DNA of 64,000 nucleotides from Chaetoderma sp. LZ-2023a. Lineage: Eukaryota > Mollusca > Caudofoveata > Chaetodermatida > Chaetodermatidae. A program made the position numbers and the translations under genes. Location of the stretch: positions 89,796,996 through 89,860,995 of the forward strand of contig CM067373.1 in assembly GCA_034401795.1 (NCBI GenBank). Direction: 5' to 3'. The notes below the pieces were generated by a model. The model had not been told where the DNA came from, did no database searches, and saw nothing but the letters and a program-made list of their open reading frames with translations. Positions 23,446-35,073 of this stretch are shown here, piece after piece. Each line of letters opens with the position of its first letter. Within the stretch, counting starts at the first letter, position 1.

Positions 23446-26379
23446 ACTAGATGATTCCACTTGCTATTATATCCAATAATAATTTGAATTACCATAGTAA
23501 CAAACTACAGGACAAGCAGGAGAATGAGCACCCCTCCCCTCCATCCCCCTTCCCTTGTCTAAGGATGCTCCCCATTAGCCAGCATCCTGTAAACAGTATA
23601 TCATCATTATAAGTAAAAGTACCCGCCCCAGCCCTAAAAATTTGGCCCGAATGATCGTTTCGTTCGCGTGTCGGTTACGTGAAGTAAAATTACCATGACC
23701 GAAAAAATGGTCGCGTAAGTGACAAAGCCTAGAACAGTAGTTATCTCTGATCGTGGAAAACACAAAAGTTTCAACAACTTTTTGATATGAAGCATGCTAT
23801 TTACAACGGAATTTAGCATTTTCAAACATCTAAAAGATCGATAACATCTGTCTGTCAAATTCTATAAATAAGCGACAGCGCACATGTGTCAGAGACAAAC
23901 TTCTGTTGTATTTCCGCTAGCATTACTACATAGGCCGGGAACTAGTCTCGCTACACGTTATGCATCAACAACGGACTGTTAAATTATAAACCGTTGCATG
24001 CAAGTACGTGCAACCGCCGGCTGGCATGTTCCCGATGTATTATTTTATATACGCGATTGGATCCCGATATAACATAGGAAGACATGCATTGTTGAGTGAG
24101 TCTCACAGTATATTCTCCTTGAGTTTCAGTTGGCTTGAAGAGACAGCTTTTAAGAATTTATCTGTTAAATTAAACTGTTACATTCATAGATACTAGCTAC
24201 TATGTCAGTGTGTATTTGTCCATGACACACAATAATTCAGGCCTCGAAATTCGACGGGATTCTCGTAATATTCCCGAAATTGAAAAATACGGGAATACAT
24301 CCGGATTCTCGTAAATAAACGCTTCCAAAAACGTAAACATTCCGTTCTTACAGAACGCCACGACCCCGGTTACTAATTTCAACAATAAAAATTATGTCAC
24401 GAATCGGCCTAGAGGGGGGTCTGCTAATACATCGGTAATGAGAAATGTCTCGCGTGACTGCGCAGTCGCAGTTAATAACAATCGATAATGCGCACTCGTA
24501 GTTTCTGATTGGCTCGCGGGATATCCGATTTCAATAGGCATGAATGAAAATTACTATCGTAGTAAAATTTTGATCACGTGCCTCGTTGTCAGTCACAACG
24601 AATTAATCACATGATTTATTTCAACCAATCTCTGTGCGACTCTCGTGATTAATATTGATGGCTAATGGCGAACGAAATATTTAGTCACTGTGCCGCTTTT
24701 AAACGCAGTAAAGCAATATGTTAGCGCCCACTTTGACGGGTTATATGACCCAATATATTATTATTGGAAGGTTCTGACAGTAATACCACCCGATATTTAA
24801 GTGGTTCATTGCTTTGGAGTGACCGAGAAAACAGGACTATATGTCAGGAAAGCCTGTGCGTAGTAACTCTTATTTTCAAGTAAATCGCATTTGCACTAAA
24901 TTGTCAGTTTAAAGCGTACAAGTTAAGAAGGGTCAAGCTATCTACTAAATGCCTTAGAGCGGGTTACGCTTTTTATTGTGGCGGACTTGTTTTATATTAG
25001 AAATGTACGCTGCTTGTACAAGTACAAATATTTGGTAACAGTTACAAAAAAATCTACCTCTCACAGGTACAATTTTATAAACATTTCAACCCCTGTTGTT
25101 TTTGGGTCAATTAAGACGGTAGTTCTTTGATACAGGTGGAATTCTTTACAAATTAAAGCATATTCTTTTAAATATTTCGAAAATAATATGACTGGAAGCC
25201 AATGCTTTCAAGGTGGTGATGGGTGGGCTGGAGAGGGTTGCTCAACTAGGTAAGCCACAACAATGTAGGATATTCAATTCTTTGTTTTTGCAGTGGGGTT
25301 CGTGGGTGGGTGGTAGGAGGGTGTTAAGATATTTATAAATATTGGGTCATTATTCACTAATTATTATAGTGGGTCTGCAATTTTGAAATATATGTTTGGA
25401 AAAAGTATGGAATTTTATTGTGCCCAAGGTGTATGAACCCTGAAATTGTTGCAAGCTGGAAAGATGTTACCAATGAGTGTTGTCATACAAATACTGATAT
25501 TTTGGCTGGGAAAATGTACATTTGCAGACCAAAGGAGTATTGTTTTTGGAGACTTAGCACTGAATGACTGGCTCGGTTATCGAGCTTGTAATTTCAGGGG
25601 TAAATTTCCCAAAATATTCTTCTTGGTCATGAAATGGAACGAATGAATGGACATAAAACAAAAACTCAATCTGCTTTTTGACAAATTTACTTGAGAAATA
25701 TTACAGTACTTATACCACAATGGATGAATCCACTTTTAGTTATTCCCCACCCATCTCTAGCTAAGCTATGCTCCAAGCTTTGTCCCAGAATCTCAATTTC
25801 ATGGTAACTATACAGCTAACTTGGTGAATACTTTGAAACAAACTTCCCCTCAAAACAATCAACAGAATGTTTATTAAATTGCACAGACATACAATTAATA
25901 CTTACTGACAGACCACTATGAAAGTTAGTATTGTCTGTCAATTATAATAGTGACTGGTGACATCAACCTATATGTGATGTAATTGATTATGAGGTCAATG
26001 GTTGAGTAACTAAACATATTTTATCTGTAAATTAGGTAATTGGTGGATAAGTCCATCCTGTAATCAATATGCTAATGATAATTCAGCAACATGCACTTTA
26101 AATTAATTATTAACTTAATATACAGATGAAATATGTTCAGATAAAGCGGGTTTGGATAAAAAATGGCGTAACCAATTTGCGTAACCAATTGGTTACACAA
26201 ACTGATTTTGCGCAACCGAACAATTGGCTGCGCAGACCTGAAAAAAAGGGACCCAAAAATGGGGGTTGGGGGGGTTGGAGTGGGGTGTGTGAGGGTGCTA
26301 GGGGTGTGGGGAGGGGTGGTCTCCTCTCTTGACCCGTGAATTGACATATTTGATATTTCCTTTTTGAAATTTAAACTGT
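23446..26379. other. No recognisable gene
   Basis: About 2.9 kb, AT-rich on the whole. Only short open frames are seen, none with protein motifs. A G-rich stretch lies at about 26260-26320. Between 26150 and 26230, AACCAATT and GCGTAACC motifs recur as an imperfect palindrome. Nothing else can be supported. Confidence 0.4.
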
Positions 26380-26625
26380 TTATGTGGATCAAGGGTCAAA
26401 GGGTTAATAAGGAAGTAGTAAATGTAATGTTTGGATTTATAATTGTTTGTGTAAGTACTCAGTGTACTGTCTTGTCTAATTTATATATACCTGTCCTGTA
26501 TATATGTGTGTAAGGTGTCCGCCATAACAATAGGCACTGCCTTAGGCGGACAACCTGGTATGATTCGTGAATACGTTTATCTTGGAATTATTGAATAAAT
26601 AATCTTGAATCTTGAATCCTATGAG
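26380..26625 (+). repeat. LINE/SINE-type 3' end with CTTGAAT tail
   Basis: A hairpin-like block GGTGTCCGCCATAACAATAG / CCTTAGGCGGACAACC is followed by ATAATCTTGAATCTTGAATC. The same block and tail occur in the opposite orientation at 55060-55195. A shared hairpin plus a simple tail is typical of the 3' ends of LINEs and their dependent SINEs. Confidence 0.6.
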
Positions 26626-28067
26626 TATGATACGATGATGATGAATGATGATTTTGCGGAAACGAAAACAGGTAAACGTAATAATTAAAATTTCGAGGTT
26701 AGCAAATAATTAACAATTATATTTACGCCTTAGAGTTTATAATTAAGGTTAGTCTTGATTATTATATAATCAAAAGGTTTTCCGGACAAAATTCCCGAGA
26801 AGTAACAGCGTCACAATAAAATTTATCACATTCTAGAAATAGAAATTAGAATTATTCTTCTTGTTATGACTTCTTGAGTAGATCCCGTCTCTCGGAAATA
26901 GTTTCCTTTAGATGGACCTATTTGTGGAGTAGTTCACGCATCTATGATATTACTACAATGCAGAACGCGATACAGTCTTGTATTTGAGCAAATTAATGAG
27001 ACGTTAAACGCGAAAATCAACAGCTTGTAGGATAGCCTTCACGGGTAAAATAATGTTAATAGTTATTGAAATGTTCGGCGAACGTTCCACGTTTCCCAGA
27101 CTTCCTGTATTTAGAAGAAGTTAGTTGAAGCCCTGGTACATGTGTATAGGAGATTTTTTAGTGACGTCATTACGTCATTATTTTTAGAACGGGGAAAGCG
27201 TTCACTGACGTGATAAAGTAAAGACTGATCTTGCTGGACGTGAATCTTATCTTACACCTTATTAGTCCTCTAAATAAGAATTGTTTGACGAAATGTATTC
27301 AATTTCCACTTTTCTTGTGTACGATATTGAGAGCAACGATTCATTTACTGTTTCATACCATGTTAGAAACAGTATTCGTGCATCAAATGGCTTGCTCATC
27401 ATGTGAATGGCGAGATGTGTGCTGTTCATGCTCAAATAAGTGCATGATGGTATGAATGGTGATAAATTATACCTCTAGACGACTGAGAGAGAGGCGATAA
27501 CTGTATACATGTTTGGTTGGGTTGTGGGCGGTGGGTAGGTGGGATTGGAGTGGGGGGGGGGGGGAGGCGGGTTGATAGCAAAATAGATGTTAGTCTAAAT
27601 TCATGTGAAAATATTCAGCAGTGTTGTTATTCTGGCATTATCGTCAATCTCCCCCCCCCCCTCCCCTACCAGGCTTTTTCCATATGGCGTTAACAATAGA
27701 AGGGGGAGAGATTGATGATATAGCCATTATTCTTTTAAGTCTGTTTAATTATCCATGGCTGGCAGGCGATATAATATGATAACCAGCTGGGTGTGTCGGA
27801 TTTTGAGATGCAGACACTGATTTGGAGGTGTAAATGGGCTGGGGTTGGGTGAGTGGGATGGAAAGAAATTTTCTCCTGCATTTAAAGTGGTAGGCCAGCT
27901 AAGGGCAACCCCACTGATTGTAAGAGGAAGTCACTGTTACTATATGCATAAAGTAAATAAGCTTAATTAACTTTGAATATATGTTGATCATGTTTAATTG
28001 TGTATTTAGTTAACCATTTCACCAACAAATCCCTGAAAAACTATATTATTTATGACATAAAACTTAT
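26626..28067. other. No recognisable gene; contains CRE-like and G/C-run sites
   Basis: Short open frames only. A TGACGTCA palindrome at 27162-27169 is followed immediately by TACGTCA. A run of 13 or more G lies at about 27553-27566 and a C run at about 27652. These could mark a promoter or be chance. Confidence 0.35.
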
Positions 28068-28250
28068 TCTGTTGAATATTCTGAAATTAATTTGACTGGA
28101 AGCCAAGGCAGCAACAACTGCCAGTCAAATGGAAGCCATTGCTGCTTAAGGCAACAACAACATCCAGTCAAATTAATTTCAAAATATTCAATAGTTTTCC
28201 TGGATGGTAGCATTGAAAATGAGACATGGGGAATTCAGCGGGATAAATAG
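28068..28250 (+). repeat. GTTGCTGCC-family palindromic repeat, rearranged core
   Basis: Outer arms CTGTTGAATATTCTGAAATT and AATTAATTTCAAAATATTCA are inverted. The core holds the GGCAGCAACAAC and CCAGTCAAAT motifs twice, which suggests an extra round of local duplication. Confidence 0.65.
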
Positions 28251-30309
28251 TTAATGAATAGCTACATGCCCTTAAGTGTTAAAGCATATGGATGTCTATG
28301 ATTCATTACCTACATGTATCTGCAACAATGGAAACAATTTACCTGCTCCCAAAAATATTGCAATATTTATATTCTACATAAGACTGGACTGATTGTAAAA
28401 TTTATTGAATTTTCATAGTTTTATTATTTTCCTAGCTTTATTTTGCTGTACTTAGCAAAAACATAGTAAAAGAACCCCTAACCTTCACCATGAAAGATAA
28501 TTCTCTACATTTACCTACCTCAATTGCTAGTGGCATGTGATTGGGTTATTATTTTATTGGGCCTCAAGACATGATACCAACTGGCATTGCATAAATTATG
28601 TGTATGTAGTTACAATAACTGAGAACCAACCATGTAGAGCCTCACATCCACTTCAAATTCTGCATTAACAATCTACATTTAATAACAAAATTATTTAAAT
28701 AATTACATCACTTAATATATGGGTGACTGATGAGATATGCTTGATAAAATTGCTAGTATAGAAAGAACAATCAATGTTTATCTCAGTTTATGCAAACAGT
28801 GCAAGTTCTACAAAATGTTTTAGCATTTGATAATCAGATATGTGCATCTGCAAGTGCCATGCCTTGAAATGGTTCAGATAAATTAGGTAGCATTGCCAGT
28901 ATTGAATTACTCACTCCATATTAAATCATTGCTGAACATATGGCCCCACATCTGCCCAAGCATAGAAACCAATCTGTCTTTTAAATAGGAGTGGAGTAGC
29001 CCAGTGGTGTATGAGTTTCTAGCCATGCACTATTCACTCAGGAATTGCTGAAAATTAGATATGGGGAAGCAAGTTCCTGATAGACAGGGCTGTAGCTCCG
29101 CCCATACGGGGAAATTTATAGGCTCTAGATAGCAGATTATATTTAACAATGACCAGGACTGGTGGTAATTGGAAGTTGTACTAATTCAGTTACCACATTG
29201 GATAAATTGGTAAATTTTTAGGAATTGGAATTGCTAATTGAAATTACTTTGACCCAAGAATGACTAATTCATAATTTCTTCTCAATCATTTAATAATTTT
29301 ATCAACAGTTTTGTCTCCTAACATAGTATAACATATGTAATATAACAACGTTAGTAGGTTTCGACCCTTTAAAGGTCACATTGTCCAAAACCAGCATTTG
29401 TATTGATCTTGAGATGCCTGGCTCCATAATCAAGATTACGTTTTGAAAAATGAAATGGCTGGCTTTGTTACTGGTGCAGTAAAATAAAGTAAAGTAAAAA
29501 AGAAATCTTCCCTTGACCTACAAATGGCCATTTACTAAGCAAAAATTCAAATATCATTTACCAATCATCACAATTAAATGGATAATGCTGAACAGATAGC
29601 TCTAGAGTCAGGTCCCACAGCCACTGGTTCACTGCATATGGCGTCACCATGTTCACTCTGTAAATTTCAGATGTTTTTCCAGTTGAATATTAAAATAGAC
29701 TGTCCTGATCAACTATCTGAGTATGACTATATTTAGTATTATTTTAATTACTGACTATTATACATTCTCAAGGTTGCTGCCATGAAAAGAAATTGTCTTA
29801 ACCACCACCCTCCCTCTACCCCTTCACACAAAGTCTAAAACATTTAGGGTTCTAATGCTCCCTACCAAAATCCTCTGTTTCTGTCACTAACCCCACAAAA
29901 CACACAATTTGTGAAAATAACACACATAAGTCTGGAGAGGTTAATAATAAATTCACCAACCGTGTCATGGTGGATTTAAGATTCTATTATGGGGTATATC
30001 CAACCTAGCAGTCATGGTCTGGGTGGGGTTCCCAATGGCGGTGGGGTAGGGAGGGGTGTTATGCCCCTTCCCCTATAATAATTGGAAAATGAAATGCTCT
30101 GAGAAGTAGTTTCCTGCATATTGATTAATTAATTCATAATCAAATAGAAATTAATCGTTGTTTATTTACTGGGATGCGGGTGGGAATTAATGCAGCCCAC
30201 CACCACCACCCTCCACCTTCCACCCTCACCAACCACGACCCTAAGGGTGGGGAAGGGATGCAAAGCCAACCTAAATATGGGGTGTGGGGTGTGTGGGGTG
30301 TGTGTGTGT
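28251..30309. other. No recognisable gene
   Basis: About 2 kb of AT-rich sequence with no open frame showing motifs and no similarity to other parts of the window. Confidence 0.4.
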
Positions 30310-30355
30310 ACCTCACACAGGCAGGCAGACATACATGTACACGCCTACCACCCCA

Positions 30356-30442
<87 letters not shown>

Positions 30443-30485
30443 GGTGGTAGGCGTGTACGTGTGTGTCTGTCTGTCTGTGTGAGGT
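30310..30485. repeat. CT microsatellite flanked by 45-bp inverted repeats
   Basis: A near-pure CT tract (30357-30440) lies between arms 30310-30354 (ending ACACGCCTACCACCCC) and 30441-30485 (starting GGGGTGGTAGGCGTGT). The arms pair almost completely over 45 bases. The structure could extrude as a cruciform with a polypyrimidine tract in the loop. Confidence 0.92.
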
Positions 30486-30502
30486 AACATCCCCCCCACC
30501 CA

Positions 30503-30507
<5 letters not shown>

Positions 30508-30574
<67 letters not shown>
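30508..30574. repeat. TA microsatellite, about 33 units
   Basis: An uninterrupted run of TA dinucleotides immediately left of repeat copy A. It may mark the insertion site or simply be a fragile tract beside it. Confidence 0.97.
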
Positions 30575-30577
<3 letters not shown>

Positions 30578-30618
30578 CCGCATTCGTAAATAACGATACT
30601 GCCCTGTGGGTAAGAAAG

Positions 30619-30759
30619 ACCGGCTCCTGAGGCCGGTGGAACTCAATCATTCTGGTGGGGCCATGCGACCATCGTCGCGAACATTAAACACAAGCGGTCT
30701 CATCCCAAGAGTTTGTGTCACCAGTATGCCTGTCCATAGCAATTTCGTGATCTATGGAC
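30619..30759 (-). other. Pair of conserved hairpins at the end of copy A
   Basis: Hairpin 1 has stem ACCGGC/GCCGGT (30619-30637). Hairpin 2 has stem GTCCATAG/CTATGGAC (30732-30759). Both are kept in copy B1 (41051-41069 and 41163-41190). In hairpin 1 one G-C pair is replaced by A-T in B1, so pairing is preserved. Both changes are also CpG transitions, so chance cannot be excluded. Confidence 0.6.
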
Positions 30760-33563
30760 TTACAAGATTTGATTGGTGACCTAATTAAACTAAGTCTATG
30801 CAATAATTCTACTTAAACAGACTGTCAAGCATGCTAGATAAAAAATGTTGAGCATACGAAAATACAAGACATAGAGACAGCCTGATGAACATTTAAGCAT
30901 GGGGTTCCCCTCAGGTACCACACAGACTCGTAGGTCCGCAGAGGTATCCACGCAAAGGAGGCTCCCGTACACGAGATTTAACTAATTAACTTAATATAAG
31001 CTATTATACCTCTAAGCTGAAAGGAAAGAAAATTATCTTTGTAGTGATGGAAAATCATGTGCCTCACGCGGGCATTACTCCTAGTGCTAGTTTTGGTGAG
31101 GAGTATTATCCTCGCATGGACCGTCGTCGCTGAATCCTGGCAAGAGGCAAGTGCCTCGCGTGGGCCTCTGTCACGGGAAAATGTCGCCGCTGCTTAAAGC
31201 GGGAGAAGAGTAGTAGTAGAAGGGGGGGGAGGTGGCCCACTCTAATATTTAACCAAAAATGCTTGGAGGAAAATACCATACCTAGTGAGATTATGACTAT
31301 ATGGTTGCGTGCTGTTTTACGTGAAGACAGGACGAACGATTCCCGAAGGATTCCCACGCCACCGTCTTATGTAATTCTCAGTATGCTGAATTAGTAGTTG
31401 CCGCTTTTATTTATGCGGGCCTTCTTCTATGCTTCTCCTACCTGTTTAGTTTTTAGAGACAAGAATTATTTTAGGCCGCAAATGGCTGGTGTCTACCTAG
31501 CTTTTAGATATGGCTGTCAATGAGAACAGATGCCCTAAGACTTCAATACTGAAGACAGCGTCCAGACATGTTACTTATTAAGATCTCCGAACTGGATAAG
31601 AATCTGGACATCTCGCTCCGTAACCACATAAATCGTTACAAGACATCGGTTACTTTTCACAAGAGCATTGTTAGACAACTGATCTATCGTTATGGTGGTG
31701 GTAAGAGAGACGAATACCCACCGTAAATGTCCTTCCCGTGAGGGTGTGGCAGATCTGAATATAATGCCCAGACATTGTTATGGAATTCGGTGGGATGCGC
31801 ATCTTGCCCGTCACCAGGTCCTATGGATCTAACTTTTTAACCTGTCGTTAGGTTTAAATGCAAGCTGCCCAGTTATGCACTGCGGTGCGGGAGGTTGTTT
31901 AGCAGATTAAGGAAAATAATAATTAAGATATGTTTTCGCAGTACTTTCCTACATTGGTAAAGGTGCTAACTACTAAGTATCCGAGGATACAAAGGGAATG
32001 TGTGTAACACCACACACTGGCCATCACCGCTTGGAAACCCCAATAGTTTCCCAGGGTCGGATCAGCCGATGGTGCGGATAGGGACATCCAAACAATTAAG
32101 AAGCCATAAGGCTTAGTGGAACATTAAGAGAGACAATAACTTAGAAATATAAGGCCCTTCAGGTGTTTTGGCCAATCTTACACAACCTTACCGGAGTGCG
32201 GGGCTAAATTATCGCAACTACCGGAAAAGAAGTGTACACTACGTGTTTCCTAACAAAGAAATTGTCTCTAATCATATTAAACCCATCCTATCAAGCTGAA
32301 TAGAAAAGGTTTTTAGTTGGTAGCATGCCGGGCTAAACAGAGTTATAGCACGGACAGTGACCTCAGTGAAAAATTGTTCGTGGCGGGAGAAGGTGCTGCA
32401 TATATATATGTTGCTGTATAGTGTTTCCTACGTGCACTGCAGTCCTATATTTTCTATAAATAAGCAAAACATATGAACTGATGGCCACTGGCCATATACA
32501 AACTAATCAGAACAATTAATACAGTGTGAAATGATCAGAATAATATATATATATATAGTACAGGTTGAGGAACCTACTACGGTGCGGTTAGCGAAAACAC
32601 CTTACAGAAACTAAGAATAACTATGAACAGATACAGAAATTATAACAAGTGGTCCTAAGACCATTACAGTACCTTTTAGTCATCGGGACCGTTTATACAG
32701 ATACGATCTAATTATCAAAGATATAATTAACGGAATAATTAAAATGTCAAGTATAGTTACTTGAATAATCGGTAGCCATTCTTAAGTCTGGGCTATCGTG
32801 TTACTGAAATTGATACTTCACTCTTAGGTTGGCGTGAGTTGATGCATTCTCAAGGAGCTGGAAAGTTCCCACAGGCTGGTTTCTGCGAACAGGATTCCCA
32901 TAAGCAGCTCATGATGGAAGCGGATCAAACTCAGGACTGTAATCACAATATAGAATGTTTAACGAGTAGTCAGCAAGAGATACAATAACATTACTGCTGT
33001 GACAAAAGTTCCTGTACACCGATGGTACGGATGGAAGTTGACAACAACCCAATCATAAGCGGGGTTTGTTTAATGCAGATGAAGATGCATAATTAAGCTT
33101 AACGGTGTGGGGTACATCAGCCAGCTCTGAAGACGTACCGGGCAAAGTTTACTTGCTGCGGTCGAAAAGTTTAGGGGAACCTGCATGACATCAGTGCGGG
33201 GACGGTTAAATAAACACTTTTTGCATGGTCGGCAGATCCGGCGAGTCATCCACCAAGGAACATCGCTGCCTCTACATCTGTAGAATCACATTTTTAGGCC
33301 GGAAAGGCCTAACCGCAAGTTCGTGTTCCGAATTATCTCTTGATATATTCGTGAACAATATCTAAAAAGTTCCAAAATTCTCCCGCAAGCAACAGGAGTT
33401 ACAAAATTGCTTTTAGTGCGGTGGGCTGGAGTACTGCTGGCCACGGGAGAGAAACCGACAGAAAGCGAAGTGATCTGCGTAATGTCTCGCTGATCGTAGC
33501 AGAAACAGGTCCAACCATTTCGGCCCCTGGCCGAGGATGCTCTCGAACTCTGGATCTCGTCTC

Positions 33564-33707
33564 CTTTTATACTACCCGTGACGTCACAGGCACAGGCTCC
33601 AGCCAATCATCGGTCGAGCAACAGCCAATCAGCGCGTACCTAATAATAACGCAGCCAAATGTTCTAGAACATTCTAGAAGTTCTGCGTCCACGTGGTTAT
33701 GACGTCA
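33564..33707 (-). promoter_or_regulatory. Promoter 1 of copy A: TATA, CRE, CCAAT, heat-shock element, E-box
   Basis: Read on the minus strand toward the TATA box: CRE palindrome TGACGTCA (33700-33707), E-box CCACGTGG (33689-33696), heat-shock element of alternating TTC/GAA units (33661-33680), two CCAAT motifs on the plus strand (33625 and 33603), a second CRE (33579-33586), then TATAAAAG (33571-33564). These are standard RNA polymerase II elements in sensible order and spacing. The same set is kept in copy B1. Transcription would run left into sequence with no conserved protein frame. Confidence 0.75.
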
Positions 33708-34404
33708 CGGCAATATTTTGAAGATAATCAAAGGGGTTTTCCGTGGATAACTCAGCCATTTCTTAACCGATTTGAAATGGTTTACAGATTTGGAAAGCCC
33801 GTCGAATTCTGATCCTGATTAATGCCGGATTTGCTGGGTACAGGTAATTACAAAGGATTACATTGTACCGTCTTGGTACACTAAAAGCGTCATCCCATCT
33901 TGGTCATAAACTACGCGCTCTGTCAAGAATAGTATCTAAGTGTGCCAGGCGCATTATGCGCTTTAACGAACTTAGTCGTTTTTATAACGCGATCTCTCTC
34001 ATAGGCTCATATACGCTTATGGCTCTACCCAGGGGGGCATGTTCAGGGAATGAATCCAGCTTGGCTGGTACGGCTGGTACCCGCCCGGTCGATCCGAACT
34101 ACACTACCCCCTCCTAGTTTGACATCCGTGGCAAACGATCACGCATTGCGGATCGATGCACAGACATATGCTAGGTGGAATTATAGACTTCCCACGTGGC
34201 GCGTGGCCGGAGAGGAGTAGTGACGCAATAGACGCATATTAAAGAGACAGAGCACATAGAGGTGCCCAAGAGGAGAGGGGAGGCATACTTTTAGTTTTTA
34301 ATTTTTGACCGAGAATTATTTTTCCAGGCCTTTTCTTTCTTTTTTTAAATAGTTTGGTGCATGCTTCAACTTTATTTAGTCAATGATCCCTAAACAATAG
34401 CTCG

Positions 34405-34457
34405 CATGGGTGTTTTCTTTGGGTGCAGATAATTATTATCTCCGCAGAGAACACCCA
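34405..34457. other. Conserved hairpin in copy A
   Basis: CATGGGTGTT and GAACACCCA form the outer stem; an inner GCAGATAAT / ATTATC pairing is weaker. The hairpin is present at the same place in B1 (45172-45226, where the pairing is better: GCGGAT/TCCGC) and C (47412-47463). Nearby, a second stem (ACCTGG/CCAGGT type) at 34307-34330, 45066-45086 and 47303-47326 is perfect over 9 bp in C. Confidence 0.6.
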
Positions 34458-35073
34458 AACTCCAACGTACCACAATTTAAGTTTTAAAATATGTAATAAT
34501 ATAAGATATATATGTATATATGAAATATAAAATTTCCACGTAACATAACCTTACGGGGTATCTAGCATATTACATCCAAATTACTTGTGCACACTGGGTA
34601 AATAAAGGGGTACGCAACACGTGTCTTTAATTAGAAATATATTTGCGGCCCGTTATAGCGGGTCCGCAATGGGCAGCTCTCACTGACCCCATAGCCATCC
34701 TGACATCTAAGACAGGAAGAAAAATAATCAGAAAAATAGAACACAATAATAATAACTCAAAAGTTAGTTTGTCAGCCAGTCCCAGCATAGCTGAGACTGC
34801 ATGACGGGATTTTGACATTATTGCACTGCAGGATGTTGTATTCTTTATGTCACACATGACGTTCCTACAACACCGGAGTCAGCAGTGCTCATTTTGTTTG
34901 GGACATAGCTGGGCATCGAAGTGCACAGCTGTGTCGGATAATCGTAGTTATCCTAGGGATGGGATTCAATTGATCTAACATATATAATAAAAAGAAAAGT
35001 GTTTCAAAAATAAATTAATAATTATTACGTTTCCATGAATCGCACCACTGATGTTCTGTTGTATCACAAATGA

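Noticed and set aside
26126..26332. G-rich tract as a gene or a defined G-quadruplex promoter
   Set aside because: It is G-rich enough to form quadruplexes, but no gene start or conserved context supports a role.
30140..30499. Open frames of up to 119 aa around the CT tract
   Set aside because: They are translations of a microsatellite (Ser-Leu or Arg-Glu runs) and its inverted flanks.
31106..31357. Minus-strand 83-aa frame in copy A, with a similar-looking start at 46096-45890
   Set aside because: The matching frame in B1 has stops and the similarity is explained by shared non-coding DNA.
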